Below are positions 33,373 through 42,160 of a stretch of 48,691 nt of DNA, one piece after another. Positions within the stretch are counted from its first letter, which is position 1, and each line of letters opens with the position of its first letter. Below the pieces are notes generated by a model. It ran no database searches, was not told the DNA's origin, and saw only the letters and a list, made by a program, of their open reading frames with translations. The DNA lies in the NCBI RefSeq assembly GCF_003628445.1, contig NZ_RBZO01000030.1, positions 1-48,691 of the forward strand. The letters are read 5' to 3'. This DNA is from Oceanobacillus bengalensis (GTDB taxonomy: Bacteria > Bacillota > Bacilli > Bacillales > Amphibacillaceae). The translations under genes were made by a program, and so were the position numbers.

Positions 33373-35130
33373 ATGATTAAAGATGCATCCACTTCTAAGT
33401 TTTTAAACCCAATTAACACAGCTGGTGCAGATCCATATGTAATGTTACATTCAGACGGATACTATTACTTTACACGTACTTTAAGGAATCGTATTGATAT
33501 ATGGAAGTCAAGGACTCTCACAGGAATTGACCTAGGTGAGCGAAAAACAGTTTGGAAGAAGCCTGCAAATTTAAAGGATATTTGGGCTCCGGAAATTCAT
33601 CATTATAATGGTAAATGGTATATCTACTATACGGCAAACACGGGGTGTGGAGATCAATGTCGTGGCGTTTACGTACTTGAAAACGCCTCTGCTGATCCAT
33701 TAAAAGGAGAATGGGTAGAGAAAGGAAAGGTAAACACCCAATACAGTGGACTTGATGGATCAATATTTGAACATAAGGGTCTATTATATTTTTTGTATGG
33801 TGCATATGGTGACTGGTCTGGAAAGCATGGTAGCGCAGTTGCAATTGCACCAATGTCTAACCCGTGGACATTAAAAGGAGAAAACGTCATATTAACCTAT
33901 CCTGAATATGACTGGGAAAAGAAAGGAATGGATGTCAACGAAGGAACTGTAATCCTTAAGCGAAATGGGAAAATATTTCTCGTCTATTCTGCTAGCGCTT
34001 GCTGGGAAGACGATTATGCAATTGGTATGTTAACCACTTCCGAGAATAGTAACTTATTAGACCAGAAATCTTGGTCGAAGTCAACAGTACCCGTATTTAG
34101 CAAATCGGAGGAAAATGGGGTTTATAATCCTGGACACAACTCATTTGTTAAATCTAAAGATGGTAAGGAAGATTGGATTGTGTACCATGGAAACAGTGGT
34201 CCTGGACAAGGCTGCACAGCCCGCCCAACAAGGGTGCAGAAGTTTACCTGGAATGATGATGGCACTCCGAATTTGGGTGTACCTTTAATTGGGCCAATAG
34301 AAGTCCCATCTGGTGAATATCGATTTGAAGCGGAACACGGTACGATGTACAACACAAAATTAAATGAAGTGGAAGATGTCTCAAACAAGAAAACGGTCTC
34401 TCTTAATAATAAAAACGGCCACTTGCTAATTGAAGATGTAAATGTTCCGGAGGCTGGGACATATACGATGACTGTTAAGTATTCTAATGATGCTAGCGCA
34501 GATGCCACAAACGATGTACATGTTAACGGGAGGCCTGCTTCAATACTGTCATATCCTAATACAGGTAATAGAAAATTCAAAGAGGTTACAATGAAAGTTG
34601 ATCTCAATAAAGGCTACAACAACACAATCAAATTTATGAAGAAAGAACATATCGTCGAAATTGACTATATTGAGATTTCCGGAGAAGTACCATTTTTAAT
34701 CGAATCAGGAAAAGACTACAAATTGATTAATCCAAATGGTGGTAAAGCATTAGATATTATGGATGATGGAACGAATAATGTTAGAACATGGGAGTCTGAT
34801 GATAGCAGCACTTCTCAGATATGGAAATTGGTCGAATTGGGACAAGGAACATATAAAATTATAAATCCTGAAAGTGGCAATGTTTTATCTTTAGGAAACG
34901 ACCAAACAGGGCAATCAGTAAGTGTAAATATTCAAAAATGGAAGGATTCAGCTTCTCAAAAGTGGGAAATTGCACATGTAGGTCAGGGTTACTTCAAATT
35001 GATCAATTTGTACAACGGAGAGGCATTGGATGTAAGTGGAGCTAGTATTGATAGCGGAGCAAATGTTGGTACTTGGGAAAATCTGCCTGGTGGCATAGCA
35101 CAAATGTGGTTACTATATGTTTTAAAATAA
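33373..35130 (+). CDS. GH43 (arabinofuranosidase/arabinanase-like) with CBM and ricin-type lectin domain, no signal peptide
   Basis: 585 residues. GH43 propeller about 10-310 with Asp20 (GADPYV), Asp128 (LDGSIF) and Glu190 (VNEGTVI), resembling the arabinofuranosidase side of the family (WAPEIHHYNGKWYIYYTANTG). A beta-sandwich CBM spans about 318-440 (YRFEAEHGTMYN). Residues 445-585 form a ricin-type trefoil with SQIWKL, SQKWEI and AQMWLL (Q-x-W motifs). No secretion signal is visible: an in-frame stop lies a few codons upstream of the only ATG, and SD spacing is poor (GGAG two nt before ATG). Such lectin-tailed enzymes are normally secreted, so a lost signal peptide or non-classical export should be considered. 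The gene has its own leader. Confidence 0.85.
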   Translation: MIKDASTSKFLNPINTAGADPYVMLHSDGYYYFTRTLRNRIDIWKSRTLTGIDLGERKTVWKKPANLKDIWAPEIHHYNGKWYIYYTANTGCGDQCRGVYVLENASADPLKGEWVEKGKVNTQYSGLDGSIFEHKGLLYFLYGAYGDWSGKHGSAVAIAPMSNPWTLKGENVILTYPEYDWEKKGMDVNEGTVILKRNGKIFLVYSASACWEDDYAIGMLTTSENSNLLDQKSWSKSTVPVFSKSEENGVYNPGHNSFVKSKDGKEDWIVYHGNSGPGQGCTARPTRVQKFTWNDDGTPNLGVPLIGPIEVPSGEYRFEAEHGTMYNTKLNEVEDVSNKKTVSLNNKNGHLLIEDVNVPEAGTYTMTVKYSNDASADATNDVHVNGRPASILSYPNTGNRKFKEVTMKVDLNKGYNNTIKFMKKEHIVEIDYIEISGEVPFLIESGKDYKLINPNGGKALDIMDDGTNNVRTWESDDSSTSQIWKLVELGQGTYKIINPESGNVLSLGNDQTGQSVSVNIQKWKDSASQKWEIAHVGQGYFKLINLYNGEALDVSGASIDSGANVGTWENLPGGIAQMWLLYVLK

Positions 35131-35187
35131 AAAAATAATGGGACTCAAAACCAAAGAGAGATTCACTTATGCTATTTCATCAATTTG

Positions 35188-35224
35188 TTCTGTCGGAGAA
35201 AGCCAGTTAATCCTCTCGACAGAA
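35188..35224. terminator. Stem-loop after the GH43-lectin gene
   Basis: TTCTGTCG (35188-35195) pairs with CGACAGAA (35217-35224), extended by AGA/TCT. No T-run. Likely 3' end structure of the GH43 transcript. The stretch 35225-35283 holds nothing recognised. Confidence 0.4.
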
Positions 35225-35283
35225 TATCTAGAAAAGTGAGGAAAGGTGAATATAAAGTAATTTATATTGTTTTTTTAACCCTG

Positions 35284-35335
35284 GGTGACTGTCACTTGTT
35301 GGGTTTGTCGAATATTCTAATGAGTGACAGGCACC
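35284..35335. repeat. GTGCCTGTCAC dispersed inverted repeat, copy 1
   Basis: GGTGACTGTCACT (35284-35296) and AGTGACAGGCACC (35323-35335) flank a centre containing TTTGTCGAA. The minus-strand small gene ends inside it. Confidence 0.75.
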
Positions 35336-35553
35336 TTTTGGTATTTAATTAAATTTCTATGATTATAAACATTTGATAGACCCCGTATATAAATGACAAT
35401 GAAGCTATTGGTATATAATTTTCCTTGGGCCTTAATCAAACGTAGTAAAAAACCAATTAATAAGGCTCCGATAAAAGGTATTCCAAAAGTTTTAATCAAG
35501 CCAAAACCTATCGTATTTAACGAACTCTCTAATGGACTAAAATCTATTTCCAT
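35317..35553 (-). CDS. Small membrane protein of unknown family
   Basis: 78 residues from ATG at 35553, with CGGAGGTG 5 nt upstream. One strong helix (about 12-34: LIKTFGIPFIGALLIGFLLRL), then a basic tail. The last residues (KVPVTH) are encoded by the GTGCC repeat, so the C-terminus may be recent. The promoter side abuts the broken 5' end of the GH94 gene, suggesting it arrived with, or was exposed by, that rearrangement. Confidence 0.5.
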   Translation of the reverse strand: MEIDFSPLESSLNTIGFGLIKTFGIPFIGALLIGFLLRLIKAQGKLYTNSFIVIYIRGLSNVYNHRNLIKYQKVPVTH

Positions 35554-35579
35554 ATTGCACCTCCGATAAATACCACAAT

Positions 35580-37088
35580 ATGCTAGTACATTTTTCCGTG
35601 CCGCACGGCTTGGAGCAATATGGTGGTGCTGCATGGGGAACGCGGGATGTAAGCCAAGGCCCTGCAGAGTACTTTATGGCTACACAACATGATGAAGCCG
35701 TTCGTGAAATTATCAAAACAACATATTCTCATCAATATGAGGATAATGGAAACTGGCCACAATGGTTTATGTTCGATAAATATTTACATGTTCAGCAAAA
35801 AGATAGCCATGGGGATATCATCGTATGGCCACTTAAAGTGGTTAGTGACTACATCGAAGCATCACATGATTACGATGTTTTGAAAGAAAGGGTCCCTTAT
35901 ACGAATCCAGAAGATTTCACGTTTACCAATGAGGAAGTATCCATTCTTGATCATGTGAAAAAAGAAGTGGAATATATCAAGGAACATTTTCTGCATGATA
36001 CATTCCTATCTGCTTATGATGATGGGGACTGGGATGATACCCTTCAACCAGCAAACCAAAATTTGAAACAATATATGGTTTCAAGTTGGACAGTTGCGTT
36101 GACCTATGAAGCAGTTAGTAAAATGGCAAATGTTCTAGCGCAAGTGGATAAGGAAACATCAAACGAGCTATATGGTATGGCAGAAGGGATAAAACAAGAT
36201 TTTAATGATTATATCCTTCAATCTGATGTGATCCCTGGTTTTGTCTATATGGAAGATCCTGATGACGTGGAATTAATGCTTCATCCGACCGATACAAAAA
36301 CGGGAATTCATTATCGCTTGTTGCCAATGCAACAAAGCATCATTAGTGAATTATTTGACTGTGAGCAAGCGGATAAGCATTACCAAATTATAAAAGAACA
36401 CTTATTCTTCCCAGACGGTGTTCGATTGATGAACCGTCCAGCAAACTATACTGGAGGTGTAAGTACACATTTCAAACGTGCGGAACAAGCATCCAACTTT
36501 GGGAGAGAAGTAGGCTTACAGTATGTGCATGCGCATATTCGGTATGTAGAAGCTATGGCAAAAATGGGACATCGTGATGAAGTGTGGAGTGGGTTAGCTA
36601 CAATTAATCCGATACAGATTCAAGAGGTTGTACCAAATGCCGAAATCAGACAAAGTAATGCATATTTCAGCAGCTCGGATGGGAAATTCAATACACGCTA
36701 CGATGCACAAGAACATTTTGGAAAACTACGTGATGGCTCCGTTCAAGTAAAAGGTGGATGGAGAATCTACTCAAGCGGTCCTGGAATTTATATGAACCAA
36801 TTAATTTCAAATGCCCTAGGAATACGGAGAAAACAAGGAAGCTTAGTCATTGATCCAGTATTACCGGTAGAACTAGATGGTTTGGAATTTGAATTTACTT
36901 TCATGAATCGTCCGATTATATTTAACTATCACTTAGATGGAACGAAACAACAAGTAGTTATTAATGGAATGGTAGTAGAAACTGAATTACTAGCAAACCC
37001 ATATCGAGAAGGCGGATTCTTCGTTAAACAAAAAGACTTAGAAAATCTACTTACAAACGATAAAAATGTAATAGATATTTATATGTAA
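35580..37088 (+). pseudogene. GH94 glycoside phosphorylase, N-terminal ~600 residues missing
   Basis: The 502 residues match the C-terminal half of the ~1100-residue GH94 beta-oligoglucan phosphorylases: VPHGLEQYGGAAWGTRDV, YSHQYEDNGNWPQWFMFD, DDGDWDDTLQPANQN (region of the catalytic Asp), FSSSDG, GGWRIYSSGPG and the C-terminal sandwich. Similarity appears to start at the first codons of the open frame, with no SD before the ATG at 35580. The N-terminal beta-sandwich and linker are gone. Upstream lies an oppositely oriented small gene and a repeat, so a deletion or rearrangement removed the 5' half. The remainder contains no stops, suggesting the event is recent. Confidence 0.8.
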
Positions 37089-37099
37089 GACTCCTTTTA

Positions 37100-37192
37100 G
37101 GTGCCTGTCACTTGTCGGAATTTGTCGGAAATCGAACAGTGCCAGGCACCTTGTATCAAAACAGTGCCAGGCACCCAAAAGCGCCTGGCACT
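37100..37192. repeat. GTGCC dispersed inverted repeat, copy 2, plus a second hairpin
   Basis: GGTGCCTGTCACT (37100-37112) with AGTGCCAGGCACC (37138-37150), then another stem AGTGCCAGG / CCTGGCACT (37163-37192). They lie between the convergent GH94 remnant and the minus-strand gene and may serve as terminators. Confidence 0.75.
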
Positions 37193-37195
37193 AAC

Positions 37196-37585
37196 TCAAA
37201 CCTCCCGCACCACAATAACCTTCGAATAACTAACAACTCGGCAACCTTCAAGATCGTTCTCTTCTAACAATCCCAGGTCAATTGCACCTTTAATCTTAGC
37301 GTCATCAGGCTTTTTCACCACTTTTATCAAGTCATTCAGTTTTAACTCTTCTAGCCGATTCACGGTGTCTTCCTCTTGGAATTTCTCCGTTTTTCGTATT
37401 TGCCTTTGGAGTTTATACTTCCCTTCTAGTACTTCACCTTTCTTATTAGAGCCAACCGCGCTATCAAAATATATATGAAAGGCATCCTTTAATTGATTCA
37501 TCTCGGATTCAATTTCCTTTTTCATTTTACTAAGGTCAAAATAACGCTCAATCATATCCTTTGAAACTTTGGTTGTCGTACTCAT
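37196..37585 (-). CDS. Hypothetical helical protein
   Basis: 129 residues, charged, helical in the first half (DLSKMKKEIESEMNQLKDAF, coiled-coil-like) with a compact C-terminus ending in VVSYSKVIVVREV. GAGGAGGG precedes the ATG at 37585, a strong SD, so it is probably expressed. I do not recognise the family. Both sides are flanked by copies of the GTGCC inverted repeat (37100-37192 and 37684-37734), so the gene sits as a cassette between repeats. Confidence 0.6.
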   Translation of the reverse strand: MSTTTKVSKDMIERYFDLSKMKKEIESEMNQLKDAFHIYFDSAVGSNKKGEVLEGKYKLQRQIRKTEKFQEEDTVNRLEELKLNDLIKVVKKPDDAKIKGAIDLGLLEENDLEGCRVVSYSKVIVVREV

Positions 37586-37683
37586 GATAATCCCTCCTCA
37601 ATAAGCATGTCTATAAAACATATTTTTATAGTGGTAAGAATATTACTAAAAAATATTCCAGTGCCTGTTCAGGTGCCTCTTCG

Positions 37684-37734
37684 GGTGCCTGTCACCTGTC
37701 GAGAAATGTCGAAAACCGAACGGTGACAGGCACC
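37684..37734. repeat. GTGCC dispersed inverted repeat, copy 3
   Basis: GGTGCCTGTCACC (37684-37696) with GGTGACAGGCACC (37722-37734), a perfect 13-bp stem around TGTCG...TGTCGAAAACCGAAC. Two partial left arms precede it at about 37660 and 37672. Confidence 0.8.
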
Positions 37735-37790
37735 TTTAAACGGCACCGTAAAAGGGGACCACCAAAAAAAGGCATCCCGCAAAAAAAATG

Positions 37791-37838
37791 TTGCATCCGC
37801 TTTCAAGTTATGCTAATATAGGTTGCGTAAACGTTTAC
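37791..37838 (+). promoter_or_regulatory. lacI-type gene promoter with operator
   Basis: TTGCAT (37791-37796) and TAATAT (37814-37819), 17 bp apart. GTAAACGTTTAC (37827-37838) sits at the start site; same core as 38897-38912, indicating autoregulation. It could also be read as a weak cre site. Confidence 0.7.
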
Positions 37839-37863
37839 TTATTATTGAAGGGGTAACTACAAA

Positions 37864-38877
37864 ATGTCTATTACAATTAAAGATGTTGCAAAGAAGGCGA
37901 ATGTTTCAATTGCAACAGTATCACGAATTTTAAATAATAAACCAGGCTATTCGAAAAAGACGGAAGAGATAGTCTTGAAAGTAATAGAAGAGTTGGGTTA
38001 TCACCCGAACAGTATTGCAAGGGGTCTCATTAATAAACGGACACATACGATTGGAGTATTGCTTCCCAAGATATCAAGTATGTTAATGAATGAAATCATT
38101 CGAGGGATAGAGGATACGACACACCAATATGGTTCGAGTGTCATTGTTTGTCACACAGAGTCCAATGGTCAGAAAACGATGCAATATTTGCAGTTACTTC
38201 ATGAAAAACAAGTGGATGGAATTATTTTTACAAGTGAAACGTTAAAAGAAGAATACTACCAATTTGTGAAAAAAATGAATATACCGATGGTGCTTCTTTC
38301 AACCGAGTCGTATACGTTTCCTGTACCATTCGTTAAGGTAAATGACAAGCATGCAGCGTACTCAGCGACAGAATACCTGATCAAGAATGGTCACAAAACG
38401 ATTGGAATGATTAGTGGAAAAAAGGAAGATTTGGTTGCTGGTCAGCCAAGAATCGATGGTTTTCTCCAAGCAATGAAAGCGTATGAATTACCTGTTTCAG
38501 ACAATCACGTTGTTTGTGAAGATGGATTTAGTTTTGAAGATGGTGTTAGTGGCTTTCATAACTTGCAAAAACAGCTACCTGATATGACAGCTATTTTTGC
38601 AGCAAGTGATGAAATTGCTTTAGGTATTATTTCAACAGCATACCAGATGAACATCCGCGTACCTGAACAACTATCAGTAATTGGATATGACAATTTAACG
38701 ATAGCAGAAATGAGTATTCCACCACTAACGACTGTAGGTCAGCCATTGTATGAAATGGGCGAAAAGGCAACAGAGATGGTGTTTGAAATGTTTGAAAAGA
38801 AACAAACTGTAGAAAGTCGTATTTTTCCACATGAAATTGTGGAAAGGAAAAGTGTAAAAAACGTCACGAAAGCGTGA
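37864..38877 (+). CDS. LacI/GalR-family transcriptional regulator
   Basis: 337 residues. N-terminal helix-turn-helix and hinge: TIKDVAKKANVSIATVSRILNNKPGYSKKT; a periplasmic-binding-protein-like sugar domain follows (TIGVLLPKISSMLMNEIIRGIEDT, DGIIFTSE, AIFAASDEIALGI, SVIGYDNLTIAEMSIPPLTTV). It probably represses itself and the downstream ABC importer, GH13, pgmB and GH65 genes through the GTAAACGTTTAC-type sites, the inducer being an alpha-glucoside. The TGA lies inside the terminator stem. Confidence 0.9.
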   Translation: MSITIKDVAKKANVSIATVSRILNNKPGYSKKTEEIVLKVIEELGYHPNSIARGLINKRTHTIGVLLPKISSMLMNEIIRGIEDTTHQYGSSVIVCHTESNGQKTMQYLQLLHEKQVDGIIFTSETLKEEYYQFVKKMNIPMVLLSTESYTFPVPFVKVNDKHAAYSATEYLIKNGHKTIGMISGKKEDLVAGQPRIDGFLQAMKAYELPVSDNHVVCEDGFSFEDGVSGFHNLQKQLPDMTAIFAASDEIALGIISTAYQMNIRVPEQLSVIGYDNLTIAEMSIPPLTTVGQPLYEMGEKATEMVFEMFEKKQTVESRIFPHEIVERKSVKNVTKA

Positions 38878-38890
38878 CTCACTTTTTTTA
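38852..38890 (+). terminator. Terminator overlapping the regulator's stop codon
   Basis: GTCACG (38863-38868) and CGTGAC (38873-38878) close an AAAG loop, followed by TCACTTTTTTTAC; outer TGTAAAAAA / TTTTTTTACA can extend the stem. Confidence 0.75.
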
Positions 38891-38896
38891 CATTTT

Positions 38897-38912
38897 ACGT
38901 AAACGTTTACGT
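38897..38912. promoter_or_regulatory. LacI-type operator O1 of the alpha-glucoside operon
   Basis: ACGTAAACGTTTACGT is a perfect 16-bp palindrome about 280 nt before the SBP ATG. Confidence 0.7.
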
Positions 38913-39007
38913 AAAAGATTTGTGTTTGAAGTGGGATTATAACTCTAGTAGATTGTATTTAATCATCTGTAACTATATGGTTTTATAAAGACTTTTTTAC
39001 GTAAATT

Positions 39008-39021
39008 ACGTAAACGTTTTA
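39008..39021. promoter_or_regulatory. LacI-type operator O2 (imperfect)
   Basis: ACGTAAACGTTTTA, preceded by another ACGTAAATT at about 38999. Two sites ~110 bp apart would allow looping. I could not fix the promoter hexamers. Confidence 0.5.
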
Positions 39022-39047
39022 GTACGGGCAAACGGCGGTGCCGCGGA

Positions 39048-39139
39048 GGTGCCTGTCACTTGTCGAAGGATGTCGAAAAGGTGAGCGAAGACAGGCAGCT
39101 TAACAGGTGTATCACAACAGGCGCCTCGAAACTAGGCGC
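39048..39139. repeat. GTGCC dispersed inverted repeat, copy 4 (degenerate right arm), plus small hairpin
   Basis: Left arm GGTGCCTGTCACT and core TGTCGAAGGATGTCGAAAA are intact; the right arm is GAAGACAGGCAGC with several mismatches. GCGCCT / AGGCGC (39121-39139) forms a further hairpin before the SBP gene. Confidence 0.65.
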
Positions 39140-39192
39140 ATAATTAATCAATTTAGAAAGACAATAACTATAAAACAACTGGAGGGTCAACA

Positions 39193-40437
39193 ATGAATAA
39201 AATCGTTAAAGGATTATTAACCGTTACTATCGGATCATCATTACTTCTAACTGCTTGTGGTGGTGGCGGAGATGAAGGAGAGAGCGCAGATGGAAAGGTA
39301 CAACTAGAGCTTTTCTCCAATAAATCCGAAAGTATTGACACATATAATGGATTAATTGAGAAATTCGAAGCGGAAAACCCAGATATCGATATTAATCTGG
39401 AAGCACCGCCAGAAGCAGAGACCGTTTTGAAAACAAGATTAACGAAAGACGATTTGCCTGACATCATGTCAATCGGTGGAAATGCAACTTATGGTGAATT
39501 AGCAAGAGAAGGCGTTTTCCATGATTTCACGGATTCTGAATCGATTGGTAAAATTCAATCATCATATGTTGACATGCTAAGCCAATTAGTAGGTCCTGAA
39601 GATGATGCAGCATATGGTATCCCATATGCAACAAATGCAAACACCGTTATTTACAACAAAGAAAAAGTGGAAGAATTAGGCATTGAAATCCCAACAAACT
39701 GGGATGAATTTGTTGCAGCATTAGAAACAGCGAAAGATGCTGGCGAAACACCGATTTACTTTACACTACAAGAAGCTTGGACTGGAATGTCTGTTTGGAA
39801 CGGTGTAGCAGGTAACTTAGTAGCAGACGATTTTGCAGAAAGAAAAACTGCTGGTGAAGCAACATTTGTAGAAGAGTATGATGAAGTTGCAGACAAAATG
39901 TTAGAACTGCTTAACTATGGACATGCAGATAACTTTGGTATTGGCTATGGTGATGGAAATAGCGCATTCGCTAATGGTGAAGGTGTGTTCTACATCCAAG
40001 GTAACTGGGCAATTCCTGAAATTCTAAAAACAAATCCAGATGTTCAATTAGGTACATTTGCACTTCCATCAAATGATGATGCTGCGAACAATAACTTGGT
40101 TTCTGGTGTAGACGTTGCGTTAACAGTGAGTGAAACAACAGAACACAAAGAAGAAGCATTGAAATTTATTGAGTTCATGATTAGTGAAGAAACAGCAAAA
40201 ACATATATTGAAGAACAAAAAGCATTCTCTGCTGTTGAAGGTGTATATCAAGAGGATCCAGTATTTGAAGGAATCCAAAAACACTTTGAAGAAGGAACAC
40301 TAACAAGCTTCGTTGACCATTACTACCCAGCAGGTATGGGTACAGAAAACTTAGTTCAAGAATTCCTTATTAGTGGAGATAAAGCAGCAGGACTTGAAAC
40401 ATTAGATAATGAGTGGGATAAGGTTATTAACAGATAA
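39193..40437 (+). CDS. Extracellular solute-binding lipoprotein (CUT1, probable alpha-glucoside)
   Basis: 414 residues; lipobox LLTAC with Cys22. Family-1 binding protein motifs: LELFSNKSESIDTYNGLIEKFEAENPDIDINLE, DLPDIMSIGG, YGIPYATNANTVIYNKEKVEELG, FANGEGVFYIQGNWAIPEI. Ligand probably maltose-like or another alpha-linked disaccharide, because GH13, pgmB and GH65 genes follow. CTGGAGGG precedes the ATG. Unusually, its permease genes begin 860 nt downstream, after tandem array 3. Confidence 0.9.
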   Translation: MNKIVKGLLTVTIGSSLLLTACGGGGDEGESADGKVQLELFSNKSESIDTYNGLIEKFEAENPDIDINLEAPPEAETVLKTRLTKDDLPDIMSIGGNATYGELAREGVFHDFTDSESIGKIQSSYVDMLSQLVGPEDDAAYGIPYATNANTVIYNKEKVEELGIEIPTNWDEFVAALETAKDAGETPIYFTLQEAWTGMSVWNGVAGNLVADDFAERKTAGEATFVEEYDEVADKMLELLNYGHADNFGIGYGDGNSAFANGEGVFYIQGNWAIPEILKTNPDVQLGTFALPSNDDAANNNLVSGVDVALTVSETTEHKEEALKFIEFMISEETAKTYIEEQKAFSAVEGVYQEDPVFEGIQKHFEEGTLTSFVDHYYPAGMGTENLVQEFLISGDKAAGLETLDNEWDKVINR

Positions 40438-40502
40438 ATTATTGGTAGGGCTTTTAGGGATAGTTGGTTTAGATTGTAGCGGATTACGATAACTTGGTCT
40501 TG

Positions 40503-41225
40503 GAAGAGCGTATCAAGATACTTTTGGAGTCATGGGTGCTCCCGGATGAACTAGAGAGAGCATATCAAGATACTTTTGGAGTCTTGAGCGGGTGCAAACG
40601 AACTAGAGAGGGCTTATCAAGATACTTTCGTAGCCATGATCGGCCCCAAACGAACTAGAGAGGGCTTATCAAGATACTTTTGGAGCATGATCGCCCCCAA
40701 ACGAACTAGAGAGGGCGTATCAAGATACTTTTGGAGTCTTGAGCGGGTGCAAACGAACTAGAGAGGGCTTATCAAGATACTTTCGTAGCCATGATCGGCC
40801 CCAAACGAACTAGAGAGGGCGTATCAAGATGCTTTTGAAGCCATGATCGCTCCCAAACGAACTAGAGAGGGCTTATCAAGATACTTTTGAAGCATGATCG
40901 GCCCCAAATGAACTAGAGAGAGCGTATCAAGATACTTTCGTAGCTATGAGCGCTCTCAAAAGAACTAGAGAGAGCGTATCAAGATACTTTTGGAGCATGA
41001 TCGGCCCCAAATGAACTAGAGAGAGCGTATCAAGATACTTTCGTAGCTATGAGCGCTCTCAAACGAACTAGAGAGCGGGTATCAAGATACTTTTGGAGCA
41101 TGATCGGCCCCAAATGAACTAGAGAGGGCGTATCAAGATGCTTTTGTGGCGATGAGCTCTCCGAAACAATCTAGAGAGAGCTCATCAAGTCATTTACAAA
41201 CCCAGAGCACTCCCAAGCGGTCTAG
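40503..41225. repeat. Tandem array 3: 14 units of 51-52 bp inside an ABC-transporter gene cluster
   Basis: GAACTAGAGAG starts at 40548, 40600, 40652, 40703, 40755, 40807, 40859, 40910, 40962, 41013, 41065 and 41116; the core TATCAAGATACTTT occurs about 14 times, the last degenerate. GTATC-AA-GATAC in many units is a near-palindrome. Units alternate in their 3' part (GGAGCATGATCGGCCCC, GTAGCCATGATCGGCCCC, GTAGCTATGAGCGCTCTC, GAGTCTTGAGCGGGTGC). No long ORF crosses it. Unlike arrays 1, 2 and 4 it shows no AAATCGCGC core. Confidence 0.92.
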
Positions 41226-41297
41226 AACCTAAGGAATTCACACACACAGCTTATAAAAGAAAAGCTCAAACCAACATTAAAACGAGGAGAGATTATC

Positions 41298-42158
41298 ATG
41301 GTGAATAAGAAGCGCACATTTATGATAATGGTTATTCCTGCATTTTTATTATTCTTCACTTTTCATACATATCCAGTTATACAGGGAATTTTCTATAGTT
41401 TTACTGATTATAAAGGGTATGGAACGTGGGATTTTGTAGGACTTAGTAACTATCTAAATGTATTTCAAGATGGTCGTGCGCTAGGTGCATACGGTTTTAC
41501 CTTTCAATTTGCTATCGTTTCTACGGTACTTGTAAATATAATTAGTTTATTAATTGCAATTGGACTTAATGCTAACATTAAATTCCGCAAGACACTAAGG
41601 GCAACCTACTTCTTGCCATATATCTTGAGTGTGTTAATTGTTGGTTATATCTTCAAATTTATGTTTACACACTTACTTCCGGAGATTGGTCAACTATTAA
41701 ACATTGAATTCCTTTCCTCAAATATTTTAGGTAGTCCAGATTTAGCTTGGATTGGAATTGTTATTGTTGCGGTATGGCAATCAACTGCATTTAATACCCT
41801 TCTCTATTTAGCTGGTCTTTCAACCATTGATCAACAAGTTTATGAAGCGGCAGACATTGATGGTGCAGGACCTTGGGCGAAATTCTGGAAAATTACCTTC
41901 CCACTCGTTGCACCGTTCTTTACGATTAACATGGTTGTTGCAATGAAGAACTTCTTAATGGCATTTGACCAAATTGTCGCTTTAACGGGTGGTGGACCTG
42001 GTCAAGCAACCGAATCCATTTCCCTACTCATCTATCGTGGTGGGTTCCAAGGTGGAGAATTTGCATACCAATCAGCGAATGCGGTTATTTACTTTATCGT
42101 CATCGTTGCAATTTCGATTATTCAACTACGTGTACTTGAACGAAGAGAGGTGAAATAA
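41298..42158 (+). CDS. Sugar ABC permease, MalF/UgpA type
   Basis: 286 residues, six membrane helices, beginning FMIMVIPAFLLFFTFHTYPVIQGIFYSFTDY. The EAA loop is YEAADIDGAGPWAKFWKITFPLVAP, followed by ALTGGGPGQATESISLLIYRGGF. CGAGGAGAG precedes ATG. It pairs with the next gene product; spacing is 2 nt. Confidence 0.92.
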   Translation: MVNKKRTFMIMVIPAFLLFFTFHTYPVIQGIFYSFTDYKGYGTWDFVGLSNYLNVFQDGRALGAYGFTFQFAIVSTVLVNIISLLIAIGLNANIKFRKTLRATYFLPYILSVLIVGYIFKFMFTHLLPEIGQLLNIEFLSSNILGSPDLAWIGIVIVAVWQSTAFNTLLYLAGLSTIDQQVYEAADIDGAGPWAKFWKITFPLVAPFFTINMVVAMKNFLMAFDQIVALTGGGPGQATESISLLIYRGGFQGGEFAYQSANAVIYFIVIVAISIIQLRVLERREVK

Positions 42159-42160
42159 AG

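Noticed and set aside
35317-35634. Longer 105-codon version of the minus-strand membrane gene
   Set aside because: The extension runs into the GH94 remnant and lacks an SD, whereas ATG at 35553 has CGGAGGTG at good spacing.
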